Shown here in pieces: positions 1 to 6,852 of a DNA stretch of 10,258 bases; position 1 is the first letter of the stretch; the number at the start of each line of letters is the position of its first letter. Below the pieces are notes generated by a model that was not told the origin of the DNA, ran no database searches, and saw only the letters and a program-made list of their open reading frames with translations. Made by a program: the position numbers and the translations under genes. This stretch comes from Dysgonomonas sp. (GTDB taxonomy: Bacteria; Bacteroidota; Bacteroidia; Bacteroidales; Dysgonomonadaceae), in the NCBI GenBank assembly GCA_030151105.1, contig JASLEN010000117.1, positions 1 to 10,258 of the forward strand. The letters are read 5' to 3'.

Positions 1-1085
1 GTGATGATACATTGGTCATGATAGATGCTTTTAGTATGACTAGCAACCTGATAGATGTAAAAGCTGCTGGAACATCGATGCGATTTCTAAATGCTTTTCT
101 TGCGCATCTGCCTGGTGAATGGATAATTACAGGAACTGAACGAATGCAAGAGCGTCCTATTCATGTTTTGGTGGATGCACTCATTTCTCTTGGTGCTCGC
201 ATAGAATATCTTGGAAAGATTGGTTGTCCTCCGCTCAAAATTAAGGGCAGTGCGATGGAGGGAGGTGAAATACACCTTTCTGGAGGAGTTAGTTCTCAGT
301 TTATTTCGGCTTTATTGATGGTTGCTCCTAATATGAGAAAGGGCTTAGTGATTCATCTTGAAGGAAATGTGATTTCTAAACCATACATCAAACTTACTTT
401 AGGGATGATGAAAGAGTTTGGAGTTAATGCACGTTGGGAAGGAAATACAATATATATAAATCCTGATATTTACAAACCAACAAATTATCTAGTTGAATCG
501 GATTGGTCTGCTGCATCTTATTGGTATTCAATGGTTTCATTGGCAAATAAGGCTAAAGTAGAACTTAAAGGACTGTTCAAAGATAGTATGCAAGGTGACT
601 CAAAAGTGGCTGAGCTATTCCTTGATTTGGGAGTTGAAACTGAATATACGGCTGATGGAGTTAAGCTGTGTAAAACAGATAGAATTGTGAAAAAGATGTT
701 CCACGATTTTGTTAATGAGCCAGATTTGGCGCAAACTTTCGTGGTTACTTGTTGTATGCTTGGTATTCCTTTCTTATTTACAGGGCTTCAATCTCTTAAA
801 ATCAAAGAAACTGACAGAATAGAGGCTCTCAAGAAAGAGATGAAAAAGCTGGGTTATGTGATTTCAGATAGAGAAAATAGCATTATGGAGTGGGATGGAG
901 AGCGTTGCGAACCTACAGAAAATGCGGCTATTAAGACTTACGAAGATCATAGAATGGCAATGGCTTTTGCGCCAGCAGCTTTCAAGCTTCCTTCGTTGAA
1001 TATTGCTGAGCCTCATGTGGTATCAAAATCATATCCTGCATTTTGGGAAGATTTGACCGAAATTGGTTTTAAGATAGAAGAGTAA
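1..1085 (+). CDS. aroA: 3-phosphoshikimate 1-carboxyvinyltransferase (EPSP synthase), 5'-truncated by window edge
   Basis: This enzyme transfers the enolpyruvyl group of phosphoenolpyruvate to shikimate-3-phosphate, the sixth step of the cytosolic shikimate pathway to aromatic amino acids. The frame is open from base 3 (Asp-Asp-Thr-Leu), so the gene starts outside the window. The TTG at 12 is internal. About 360 residues are visible; family length near 410-430 suggests roughly 50 are missing, including the N-terminal lysine of the PEP site. Visible motifs: AAGTSMR (from about 63, phosphate/PEP loop), SSQFISALL (about 291-320), DWSAASYW (about 498-525), PDLAQT (about 720), KETDRI (804-821, Lys, Glu and Arg of the active site), DHRMAM (945-962) and SKSYPAFW (1023-1046, late active-site Lys). 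Phe replaces the Pro that follows MR in the E. coli enzyme (Pro101), which I believe is common in Bacteroidota. The gene converges on era across a shared terminator. Assignment is firm. Confidence 0.96.
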   Translation, partial: DDTLVMIDAFSMTSNLIDVKAAGTSMRFLNAFLAHLPGEWIITGTERMQERPIHVLVDALISLGARIEYLGKIGCPPLKIKGSAMEGGEIHLSGGVSSQFISALLMVAPNMRKGLVIHLEGNVISKPYIKLTLGMMKEFGVNARWEGNTIYINPDIYKPTNYLVESDWSAASYWYSMVSLANKAKVELKGLFKDSMQGDSKVAELFLDLGVETEYTADGVKLCKTDRIVKKMFHDFVNEPDLAQTFVVTCCMLGIPFLFTGLQSLKIKETDRIEALKKEMKKLGYVISDRENSIMEWDGERCEPTENAAIKTYEDHRMAMAFAPAAFKLPSLNIAEPHVVSKSYPAFWEDLTEIGFKIEE

Positions 1086-1109
1086 TATTTTTATACAATT
1101 GATATAAAT

Positions 1110-1143
1110 AAAAAGCGAGTTAATTTGATCTAACTCGCTTTTT
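1110..1143. terminator. Bidirectional intrinsic terminator between aroA and era
   Basis: A perfect 13-bp inverted repeat pairs 1110-1122 (AAAAAGCGAGTTA) with 1131-1143 (TAACTCGCTTTTT) around an 8-base loop. The A-tract on one arm and T-tract on the other give a U-run whichever strand is transcribed. It lies 24 bases after the aroA stop and 22 bases beyond the era stop, so it can end both convergent genes. Confidence 0.9.
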
Positions 1144-1165
1144 GTATTTTAATAGGTCTGAAACC

Positions 1166-2047
1166 TTAATCAAGTTTGTATCCATAGTTTCGGAGAATAT
1201 TATCTCTACTTCTCCAGTCTTTTTCCACTTTGACATACATTTCCATAAATACTTTTTTGTCAAAGAAACGCTCAATATCCTTACGAGCCATTGTACCTAG
1301 TTTTTTGATGGCAGCACCCTTATTCCCAATGATAATCCCTTTTTGGCTATCACGTTCTACGATGATTAGCACTCGCATGTTGATTATATTCTCTTCTTCT
1401 TTGAACTCCTCAACTACCACTTCTACCGAGTACGGAACTTCTTTTTGATAGTACAATAGAACTTTCTCACGTACTATCTCAGTAACGAAAAAGCGTGCAG
1501 GACGATCTGTCAAAGCATCTTTTTCAAAGTAGGGAGGAGACTCGGGTAATAGCTCTAATATTCTTGATTTAATAGTGTCTATATTGAAATTATTGGTTGC
1601 CGACAGAGGATATATTTCAGCCTTTGGCAATAACGTTTTCCATTGCATAACCAATGCCTCTAAGTCTTTTTGATTGGTTTGATCTACTTTATTGATAAGT
1701 AGCAAAACAGGCACATCTACACGCTGTACTTTAGATAAAAATTTCTCATTCTTGTCTGTTTTTTCTACCACATCAGTCATATACAGCAGTACATCAGCGT
1801 CATTTAATGCTGATTCTGAGAAGCCTAGCATTTGTTCTTGTAACTTATAGTTTGGACGAAGAACCCCTGGCGTATCTGAGTAAACTATCTGATAATCATC
1901 AGTATTTACGATTCCCAAAATACGATGACGAGTTGTTTGTGCCTTAGAAGTTATTATAGAAACACGCTCTCCAACAAGGCGATTCATTAATGTCGATTTT
2001 CCTACATTGGGGTTTCCTACAATATTTACAAAACCTGATTTATGCAT
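1166..2047 (-). CDS. era: GTPase Era (ribosome small-subunit assembly)
   Basis: Era is a cytoplasmic GTPase that binds the 3' end of 16S rRNA and assists 30S maturation, linking ribosome assembly to growth. The 293 residues match family length (about 290-300). The N-terminal G domain shows G1 GNPNVGKS (11-18), the G2 threonine in QTTRHR (37-42), G3 DTPG (58-61), G4 NKVD (119-122) and G5 SA (149-150). The C-terminal KH domain has its GNKG loop at 241-244 and continues to near the end, with DWRSRDNILRNYGY at 277-290. The ATG at 2047 gives the conserved opening MHKSGFVNIVGNPN. Here era is a single gene; in Bacteroides, as I recall it, era sits with fabH/rpmF and der. A -7-like TAAATTTG lies on its strand at 2098-2091, but no -33 TTTG stands 19 bases upstream, so that promoter is only possible. 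Confidence 0.97.
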   Translation of the reverse strand: MHKSGFVNIVGNPNVGKSTLMNRLVGERVSIITSKAQTTRHRILGIVNTDDYQIVYSDTPGVLRPNYKLQEQMLGFSESALNDADVLLYMTDVVEKTDKNEKFLSKVQRVDVPVLLLINKVDQTNQKDLEALVMQWKTLLPKAEIYPLSATNNFNIDTIKSRILELLPESPPYFEKDALTDRPARFFVTEIVREKVLLYYQKEVPYSVEVVVEEFKEEENIINMRVLIIVERDSQKGIIIGNKGAAIKKLGTMARKDIERFFDKKVFMEMYVKVEKDWRSRDNILRNYGYKLD

Positions 2048-2167
2048 ATATTTGTTATTAGCTATTTTAGCGTTCTTAATTATTTGATTACAAATTTACA
2101 AAGTTTTCGGGAGTAGTTTGGTACTAGTCTGATTTATATTTTAAGAAATAAAGAGTTTACTTTAAAT

Positions 2168-2198
2168 TTTGTCATGAAAATGTAAATGACTATTTTTG
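2168..2198 (+). promoter_or_regulatory. Bacteroidota-type promoter for the lysO pair
   Basis: TTTG at 2168-2171, a spacer of exactly 19 bases, then TATTTTTG at 2191-2198. This fits the known Bacteroidota consensus TTTG-N19-TAnnTTTG at every defined position. Transcription would start near 2203-2205, giving a leader of about 180 bases before the lysO start codon at 2384. It is the best promoter match I found in the window. Confidence 0.75.
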
Positions 2199-2203
2199 CG
2201 CAA

Positions 2204-2250
2204 AATATTTCAGACAGCAGTTTTCGAAAAAGAAAAATGTCAGAAATATT
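2204..2250 (+). promoter_or_regulatory. Long hairpin at the 5' end of the lysO leader
   Basis: Bases 2204-2216 (AATATTTCAGACA) pair with 2238-2250 (TGTCAGAAATATT): 12 of 13 pairs, with one A-A mismatch (2212/2242). Inside, 2221-2225 (TTTTC) can pair with 2232-2236 (GAAAA). The hairpin begins at the predicted transcription start, so it would cap the mRNA. It could stabilise the transcript or form part of a regulatory leader. I do not recognise a named riboswitch in it. Confidence 0.5.
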
Positions 2251-2362
2251 GAAGATAAAAGCACCTTTGGCGCAACTTTATTTACACATTGTTGTTTATT
2301 CAGTGCATGTGAGGGATAAAATAAGTCTCCTTCCTTGCATTATGCTATTTAAACGATTTATT

Positions 2363-2406
2363 GAACATACTTAAAGAAAAGTTATGTTTATTATTTTTTT
2401 ATTTTT
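2363..2406 (+). promoter_or_regulatory. Start-codon hairpin followed by a U-rich run at lysO
   Basis: Bases 2363-2372 (GAACATACTT) can pair with 2379-2389 (AAGTTATGTTT) with one bulged T at 2383 and one G-U pair at the base. The loop is AAAGAA (2373-2378). The lysO ATG (2384-2386) lies in the stem, and the purine-rich ribosome-site candidate lies in the loop and stem. A T-rich run follows at 2391-2406. The stem has only two G-C pairs, and the T-run also encodes the hydrophobic start of LysO, so control of translation or termination is only a possibility. Confidence 0.3.
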
Positions 2407-2704
2407 ACTGGGAGGTATTGGTATCGGAGTAGGATTGAGAAGAATTCCGAACTTGACGATTATTGGAAAATTGATGACGGGAGTCATTTTTGTGTTACTA
2501 TTTCTTTTGGGCAAATCTGTAGGAAAAAATGATGCCATAATGAATAACCTTGCAAGTATTGGTATGCAGGCGTTTATCATTACTTCGGCAGCCATTGCAG
2601 GTAGTGTGTTGATGTCATGGATTGTGTACAAGCATTTCTTTGAGGAGAAGAAAGCGCCAGTACAAGATGTATCAACAGATGTGTTAGCTAACAAGCCTGT
2701 TTAA
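2384..2704 (+). CDS. lysO: LysO-family transporter, N-terminal half protein
   Basis: This 106-residue membrane protein matches the N-terminal third of the LysO (YbjE) lysine exporter, which moves lysine and the toxic analogue thialysine out across the inner membrane. E. coli LysO is a single protein of about 299 residues. Three hydrophobic segments are visible: about 1-16 (Gly-rich), 25-46 (with the LLFLLGKSVG pattern) and 62-82. A charged tail (HFFEEKK and onward) follows. The ATG at 2384 places the first membrane segment at the very N-terminus; AAGAAAAG just upstream is a plausible weak ribosome site. The next gene encodes the remaining two-thirds in the same frame 33 bases later, so the two proteins are expected to assemble into one transporter. 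The symbol is shared with that gene. Substrate is inferred from the family only. Confidence 0.8.
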   Translation: MFIIFLFLLGGIGIGVGLRRIPNLTIIGKLMTGVIFVLLFLLGKSVGKNDAIMNNLASIGMQAFIITSAAIAGSVLMSWIVYKHFFEEKKAPVQDVSTDVLANKPV

Positions 2705-2737
2705 TTAAATTACAGAACTTCAAAAAAACTTATTCTT

Positions 2738-3340
2738 ATGAAAGGAAGTCTAATCATTTTAGGATGTTTTATCCTAGGAATGGTTTCGGGACGCTATGAG
2801 TTATTGCCCGAAGCTTTGCATAATGGTGATTTCACAATTTATGTGTTATGTGCATTATTATTGTTGATTGGTATCAATATTGGGTACGATAAATCCATTT
2901 TATCGACCTTGAGAAAGAGTAAACCAAAAATTCTGTTAGTTCCATTGGCAACTATTGTAGGAACACTTTTGGGTACGGCTCTTGTGAGTTTATTATTTGA
3001 TCAGTTTTCAGCATTCGATACAATGGCAGTAGGCTCTGGCTTTGGATATTACTCACTATCAAGTATATTTATAACAGAATATAAAGGGGCAGAATTAGGA
3101 ACTATTGCCTTAGCATCCAATATAATCAGAGAGTTATCAACTTTGTTAATAGCTCCAGTTTTGGCAGTCTATTTCGGAAAACTAGCGCCTATTGCCGCAG
3201 GTGGTGCAACTACCTTGGATACTACTTTGCCTATCGTTACTCAGGTTTCGGGTTCGGCATTTGTCTTTATTGCTATTTTTCATGGTTTGACATTAGATTT
3301 ATGTGTGCCATTTTTGGTTACCTTCTTGTGTCAGTTTTGA
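2738..3340 (+). CDS. lysO: Lysine exporter LysO-family protein, C-terminal part
   Basis: This 200-residue integral membrane protein corresponds to residues from about 100 to the end of E. coli LysO. Conserved blocks visible are LLLIGINIGYDK (about 41-52), GSGFGYYSLSSI (about 99-110), ASNIIREL (about 126-133), GGATTLDTTLPI (about 154-165) and HG with a following hydrophobic segment (from about 182 to the end). These match the E. coli blocks of GFGWYSLSGI, FNDLAREL, GATSMDFTLPV and IVHG type. Six or so membrane segments are likely. It follows the N-terminal half gene by 33 bases in the same frame, under the same promoter, and a strong hairpin ends the unit. Export of lysine is inferred from the family; whether both halves are needed is not shown here. 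Confidence 0.87.
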   Translation: MKGSLIILGCFILGMVSGRYELLPEALHNGDFTIYVLCALLLLIGINIGYDKSILSTLRKSKPKILLVPLATIVGTLLGTALVSLLFDQFSAFDTMAVGSGFGYYSLSSIFITEYKGAELGTIALASNIIRELSTLLIAPVLAVYFGKLAPIAAGGATTLDTTLPIVTQVSGSAFVFIAIFHGLTLDLCVPFLVTFLCQF

Positions 3341-3358
3341 TTGAAATAGTATAGAATA

Positions 3359-3394
3359 AAAGCGGCTGTTAACTTAATTGTTAGCAGCCGCTTT
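3359..3394 (+). terminator. Intrinsic terminator after the lysO pair
   Basis: Bases 3359-3373 pair with 3380-3394 in a 15-bp stem with one G-U wobble and a 6-base loop (TTAATT). The core is GC-rich (AGCGGCTG with CAGCCGCT). It sits 18 bases past the stop. The downstream T-tract is short (CTTTCGTT), but the stem is the strongest in the window. Confidence 0.85.
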
Positions 3395-3416
3395 CGTTAT
3401 CTGTATTCACTTATTC

Positions 3417-3446
3417 TTTCTTTTAAATTCCAAATTTGTATATTTG
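3417..3446 (+). promoter_or_regulatory. Probable promoter of tex
   Basis: TATATTTG at 3439-3446 fits the Bacteroidota -7 form TAnnTTTG. TTTC at 3417-3420, 18 bases upstream, is a three-of-four match to the -33 TTTG. The predicted start near 3452 leaves a leader of about 100 bases before tex. The position directly after the lysO terminator supports a new unit. Confidence 0.5.
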
Positions 3447-3554
3447 TTGTAAATCTATATATAAATATTAATAATTAAAGTCGCATTTTAAAGTTGTAAC
3501 TGTCAATGATAGTTATACTTGAATGGACAATAAAAAGTTCTGAGAACTTAATTT

Positions 3555-5681
3555 ATGACTATTAACGCATTAATTTCAACTGCACTGGGGATCAAAGAGT
3601 CTCAGATTGCCAAAACTGTAGAACTCTTAGAATCAGGAGCAACCATTCCTTTTATAAGTAGATATAGAAAAGAAGTAACGGGTGGGCTCGATGAGGTTCA
3701 AGTAGCATCTATCAAAGAACAGAACGATAAATTCAATGAATTGCTTAAACGCAAAGAAACAATTTTAAGTTCTATCGAAGAGCAAGGAAAATTGACTGAT
3801 GAGTTGAAGAATCGTATCACTAATTGTTGGAATCCATCAGAGCTAGAAGATATTTATCTTCCATATAAACCTAAACGCAGAACAAGAGCTGAAATGGCTC
3901 GTGAAAAAGGTTTAGAGCCATTGGCTGAATTGATTTTCATGCAACAATACAATGTGGATGTGAAGTCGAAGGCAAATCCTTTTATCAATGATGATGTGAA
4001 GGATGTGGAAGAGGCTATTGCGGGTGCTAGTGATATTATTGCAGAATGGATTACAGAGAACGAAGAGGCTAGAAATGGCATTAGAAATGTATTTCAACGT
4101 GAGGCACACATTGTTTCTAAGGTGGTAAAAGGCAAAGAGGAAGAGGGTGATAAATATAGAGACTATTTTGATGTCAATGAACCACTATCTCGTTGTTCGT
4201 CGCACCGATTGTTGGCAATGCGTAGAGGCGAAGCTGAAGGTTTCTTGCGTGTGGGAATTGCTCCTACGGAGGATACTGCTTTAGATAAATTGGATAGAAT
4301 TTTCCTCAAAGGAGATAATGATAATCAGAGTTCTGTGATAGTTGCTGATGCTATTGAGGATGCTTACAAACGATTGCTTAAGCCATCTATTGAAACGGAA
4401 TTTGCGAATATGTCTAAGGCTTTGGCAGATGAAGAGGCTATTCGTGTTTTTGTAGAAAATTTGCGTCAACTTCTTTTGGCTGCTCCTCTAGGACAGAAAA
4501 GAGTGTTGGGAATAGACCCTGGTTTTAGAACAGGCTGTAAATTAGTATGTTTAGATGCCGAAGGTAATCTATTGCATAATGAAACAATTTATCCACATCC
4601 TCCTCAAAATGACTATCAAAAGGCTGGAAATAAGATTGTTCAAATAGTTTCTACTTATGGAATAGAGGCTATTGCTATCGGGAATGGAACGGCTAGTCGT
4701 GAAACAGAGAATTTTATAACGAATCTTAGATACGAAAAAGAGGTCTTGGTATTTGTTGTAAGCGAGAATGGTGCATCTATTTACTCAGCATCCAAAACGG
4801 CTAGAGATGAGTTTCCAAACTATGACGTAACTGTTCGTGGAGCCATTTCTATTGGTCGTAGATTGATGGATCCGTTGGCAGAGTTGGTAAAAATAGACCC
4901 TAAATCCATTGGAGTAGGGCAGTATCAACATGATGTGGATCAAACAAAATTAAAAACCTCGCTAGATCAAACAGTTGAAAGTTGTGTGAATCTGGTGGGA
5001 GTGAATGTGAATACAGCAAGCAAGCATCTACTGACTTACGTGTCAGGTTTGGGGGCTACCTTGGCTCAGAATATAGTAGATTATAGAGCAGAGCATGGAG
5101 CATTTAAATCGAGAAAAGAGCTACTGAAAGTTCCTCGTATGGGAGCTAAAACTTACGAGCAATGTGCAGGTTTCTTAAGAATTACGGATGCTAAGAATCC
5201 ATTGGATAACTCGGCAGTCCATCCTGAAAGCTATCATGTAGTGGAGACTATGGCAAAAGATTTGGCTTGTACCGTAAATGACTTGATAGAGAATAAAGAG
5301 TTGAAGAAAAACATCGACTTGAAAAATTATGTAACAGATGTGATCGGCTTGCCAACGCTAACGGATATTATAGAGGAATTGGATAAACCAGGGCGAGATC
5401 CTCGTGAGCAAATCAAACAATTTCAGTTTGATCCGACAATCAAAACGATTGCTGATGTAAAGGCGGGAATGAAGTTGCCAGGTATTGTGACCAATGTAAC
5501 TAATTTTGGATGTTTTGTGGATATAGGCGTCAAAGAAAATGGGTTGGTACATATCTCAGAATTAGCAAATCGCTTTGTCTCAGACCCAACAGAAATTGTG
5601 TCGCTACATCAACATGTTATGGTGACTGTGAAAGAGGTGGACGAAGGACGAAAGAGAATTGCCTTGTCGATGAAGGATTGA
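3555..5681 (+). CDS. tex: Tex family RNA-binding protein (S1 domain transcription accessory protein)
   Basis: Tex is a cytoplasmic nucleic-acid-binding protein related to eukaryotic Spt6, with a poorly defined role in transcription and RNA handling. The 708 residues show the family order. The helical N-terminal Tex domain covers about 1-190, including TIPFISRYRKEVTGGLDE (about 31-48) and ELEDIYLPYKPKRRTRA (about 96-112). The YqgF/RNase-H-like domain begins with VLGIDPGFRTG at 317-327. Helix-hairpin-helix motifs lie at about 485-545 (HLLTYVSGLGATLAQNIV, then VPRMGAKTYEQCAGFLRI). A C-terminal S1 domain lies at about 638-708 (GIVTNVTNFGCFVDIG to RIALSMKD). The protein ends right after S1, so it lacks the basic tail of the E. 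coli protein (about 770 residues); I believe this shorter form is common in Bacteroidota. The ATG at 3555 gives the expected N-terminus. It is a single gene converging on tonB. Confidence 0.97.
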   Translation: MTINALISTALGIKESQIAKTVELLESGATIPFISRYRKEVTGGLDEVQVASIKEQNDKFNELLKRKETILSSIEEQGKLTDELKNRITNCWNPSELEDIYLPYKPKRRTRAEMAREKGLEPLAELIFMQQYNVDVKSKANPFINDDVKDVEEAIAGASDIIAEWITENEEARNGIRNVFQREAHIVSKVVKGKEEEGDKYRDYFDVNEPLSRCSSHRLLAMRRGEAEGFLRVGIAPTEDTALDKLDRIFLKGDNDNQSSVIVADAIEDAYKRLLKPSIETEFANMSKALADEEAIRVFVENLRQLLLAAPLGQKRVLGIDPGFRTGCKLVCLDAEGNLLHNETIYPHPPQNDYQKAGNKIVQIVSTYGIEAIAIGNGTASRETENFITNLRYEKEVLVFVVSENGASIYSASKTARDEFPNYDVTVRGAISIGRRLMDPLAELVKIDPKSIGVGQYQHDVDQTKLKTSLDQTVESCVNLVGVNVNTASKHLLTYVSGLGATLAQNIVDYRAEHGAFKSRKELLKVPRMGAKTYEQCAGFLRITDAKNPLDNSAVHPESYHVVETMAKDLACTVNDLIENKELKKNIDLKNYVTDVIGLPTLTDIIEELDKPGRDPREQIKQFQFDPTIKTIADVKAGMKLPGIVTNVTNFGCFVDIGVKENGLVHISELANRFVSDPTEIVSLHQHVMVTVKEVDEGRKRIALSMKD

Positions 5682-5690
5682 AAGAATAAT

Positions 5691-5721
5691 AAAAGCAGTA
5701 GAAAATCTCTACTGCTTTTTT
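5691..5721 (+). terminator. Intrinsic terminator of tex
   Basis: A perfect 12-bp stem pairs 5691-5702 (AAAAGCAGTAGA) with 5708-5719 (TCTACTGCTTTT) around a 5-base loop, followed by a T-tract (5716-5721). It begins 10 bases after the tex stop. The A-rich left arm would also give a U-run on the other strand. Confidence 0.88.
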
Positions 5722-5733
5722 GTTTGTAAAACA

Positions 5734-5766
5734 GGAAGAGATAGACACGCTTGCCTATCTCTTTCC
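5734..5766 (-). terminator. Probable terminator of the tonB-family gene
   Basis: Bases 5736-5744 (AAGAGATAG) pair with 5755-5763 (CTATCTCTT) in 9 bp, extended by GG/CC past a one-base bulge. Read on the minus strand, the stem is followed by TGTTTT. It lies 18 bases beyond the tonB stop, separate from the tex hairpin. Confidence 0.65.
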
Positions 5767-5783
5767 CCAAGGTTGACTTAAAA

Positions 5784-6605
5784 CTACTTCAGCCTATATA
5801 AAACTGGAAGGGTGAAGTAAACTGCTACTGGTTTGCCATTTTGCTTGCCAGGTATCCATCTAGGCATCGATTTTACTACTCTAATTGCCTCTTTATCACA
5901 TGTTGGACTAACTCCTCTTACCACTTGCACTTGATCAATTTCGCCAGTCTTGGTTACTACAAATCTAACAGTTACACGTCCCTGTGTTCCATTTTCTTGA
6001 TCTACAACTGGGTATCTCAAATTGTCGCCAACATATCTCATCATCTCTGTTTGTCCACCAGGAAATTGTGGCATGACTTCAGCAAATTCCATAACAACTG
6101 GTTCTTCGGTTATTATACTAATCTCCGCAGCAACCTGTGCTAGTTCGGCAGATAAGTCGTCCGTTCCAGTATCCACATTCATATAGCCAACTGCTCTTGT
6201 ATCATGTAACACATCTTCCATTGTATTCACTTCCAAATCGTCAGGCACATCTGCATCCTCTCCAATAACGGGAGGAACGAATTCAATAGAGTTGAGAGGA
6301 AGTGGTTTAGGTGGTTCAGGTACAGTTAAGTCCACTATGTCTTCTATTGGCTCATCTGGCTTGAGCTGAGACATCACAATATCTACCTTGATATTATCAC
6401 CATATTCTGAATTGCTAGCTTGTACCTTATTTACAATCAATGACAGTAAAATAACTGCTATTGGTAGCATCAACATACATAGGAAAGCTACAATGTGTCT
6501 CTTAGACGAACTCATTCGCATTTCGTATGCTCCATATGATTTGTTTTTTCCACTGAAAACAATATCACACCACTCTTGGGAATTTAGTTTGATTGACTTT
6601 TTCAT
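5784..6605 (-). CDS. Energy transducer TonB family protein
   Basis: TonB proteins carry energy from the inner-membrane ExbB-ExbD proton channel to outer-membrane receptors; in Bacteroidota these include SusC-type nutrient importers. The 273 residues are laid out as expected: a short cytoplasmic N-terminus with the Bacteroidota signature EWCDIVFSGKNKSYGAYEMR (11-30), one membrane helix (about 37-58), an acidic and proline-containing periplasmic linker with PEPPKPLP (96-103), and a C-terminal TonB domain (about 170-273). That domain carries the FPGG turn (181-184), LRYP (196-199), GRVTVRFVV (209-217), AIRVVKSMPRWIPGKQNGKPV (240-260) and the terminal YFTLPVLYRL. The linker is short and not strongly basic, unlike E. 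coli TonB. No exbB or exbD lies in the window, so the partner channel must be elsewhere. I saw no clear promoter in the 283 bases upstream. Bacteroidota usually have several such paralogues, so I give no symbol. Confidence 0.92.
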   Translation of the reverse strand: MKKSIKLNSQEWCDIVFSGKNKSYGAYEMRMSSSKRHIVAFLCMLMLPIAVILLSLIVNKVQASNSEYGDNIKVDIVMSQLKPDEPIEDIVDLTVPEPPKPLPLNSIEFVPPVIGEDADVPDDLEVNTMEDVLHDTRAVGYMNVDTGTDDLSAELAQVAAEISIITEEPVVMEFAEVMPQFPGGQTEMMRYVGDNLRYPVVDQENGTQGRVTVRFVVTKTGEIDQVQVVRGVSPTCDKEAIRVVKSMPRWIPGKQNGKPVAVYFTLPVLYRLK

Positions 6606-6765
6606 GACTATTAATATTTAAATCGTTTAACAAATTTCTTATTGTTTCTTACCCTATAGAGAAAGCATTGCAGAGGATTCCATAAATAATTTCAAAAAAG
6701 TTTATTTTTATTTCAAAATCTGTCTTAATGCTATTCTTCCCTTTTATATCATAGATATTTGTTTC

Positions 6766-6797
6766 AATAGAATTCCATAAAATGATTCTATTATTTT
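6766..6797. repeat. AT-rich inverted repeat between tonB and the glycosyltransferase gene
   Basis: AATAGAAT (6766-6773) and ATTCTATT (6785-6792) form a perfect 8-bp inverted repeat with an 11-base spacer, and a T-run follows at 6793-6799. It lies in the 283-base divergent gap. It could be an operator or a weak terminator-like fold. At this base composition chance is a fair explanation. Confidence 0.3.
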
Positions 6798-6821
6798 TTG
6801 TTTAGTGGAAATAACTATTGC

Positions 6822-6852
6822 TTTCTTTTGTGCTTTTTTAATTCTACCTTTG
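6822..6852 (+). promoter_or_regulatory. Probable promoter of the glycosyltransferase gene
   Basis: TACCTTTG at 6845-6852 is a full TAnnTTTG -7 match. TTTC at 6822-6825, exactly 19 bases upstream, matches three of four -33 positions. Transcription would start near 6858, about 30 bases before the ATG at 6889. A second -7-like TATTTTTG (6876-6883) has no -33 partner at the right distance. Confidence 0.55.

Larger units (their letters stand above)
2048..2383. other. Intergenic region with divergent control signals for era and lysO
   Basis: These 336 bases hold no gene that I can support. Reading left to right: an AT-rich stretch upstream of era with a -7-like element on the minus strand (2098-2091); a strong plus-strand promoter (2168-2198); a long hairpin at the predicted start of the lysO transcript (2204-2250); a possible second hairpin pairing 2307-2316 with 2331-2340 (10 pairs, three of them G-U); and a hairpin that encloses the lysO start codon (2363-2390). 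The only plus-strand frame, 2186-2374, starts inside the promoter and has no recognisable protein character. Confidence 0.7.

Noticed and set aside
12..14. TTG as the true start of aroA
   Set aside because: The frame is open to the window edge with the conserved Asp-Asp-Thr before it, and family alignment needs about 50 more N-terminal residues.
2091..2098. Promoter of era on the minus strand (TAAATTTG)
   Set aside because: The -7 form fits, but no TTTG or TTG lies near 19 bases upstream, and such an octamer is common by chance in AT-rich DNA. It is kept only as a remark in the era entry.
2186..2374. Possible 62-codon gene on the plus strand upstream of lysO
   Set aside because: It starts inside the -7 element of a strong promoter, so its ATG would not be transcribed from there. 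The product has no recognisable domain, and the region has leader-like folding instead.
2199..2383. Lysine (L-box) riboswitch in the lysO leader
   Set aside because: I cannot find the conserved L-box core or five-helix layout; the leader is AT-rich with simple hairpins. A covariance model search would settle it.
2371..2694. 107-codon frame on the minus strand opposite the first lysO gene
   Set aside because: It is the antisense shadow of a convincing membrane protein gene, has no promoter or ribosome site, and matches no family I know.
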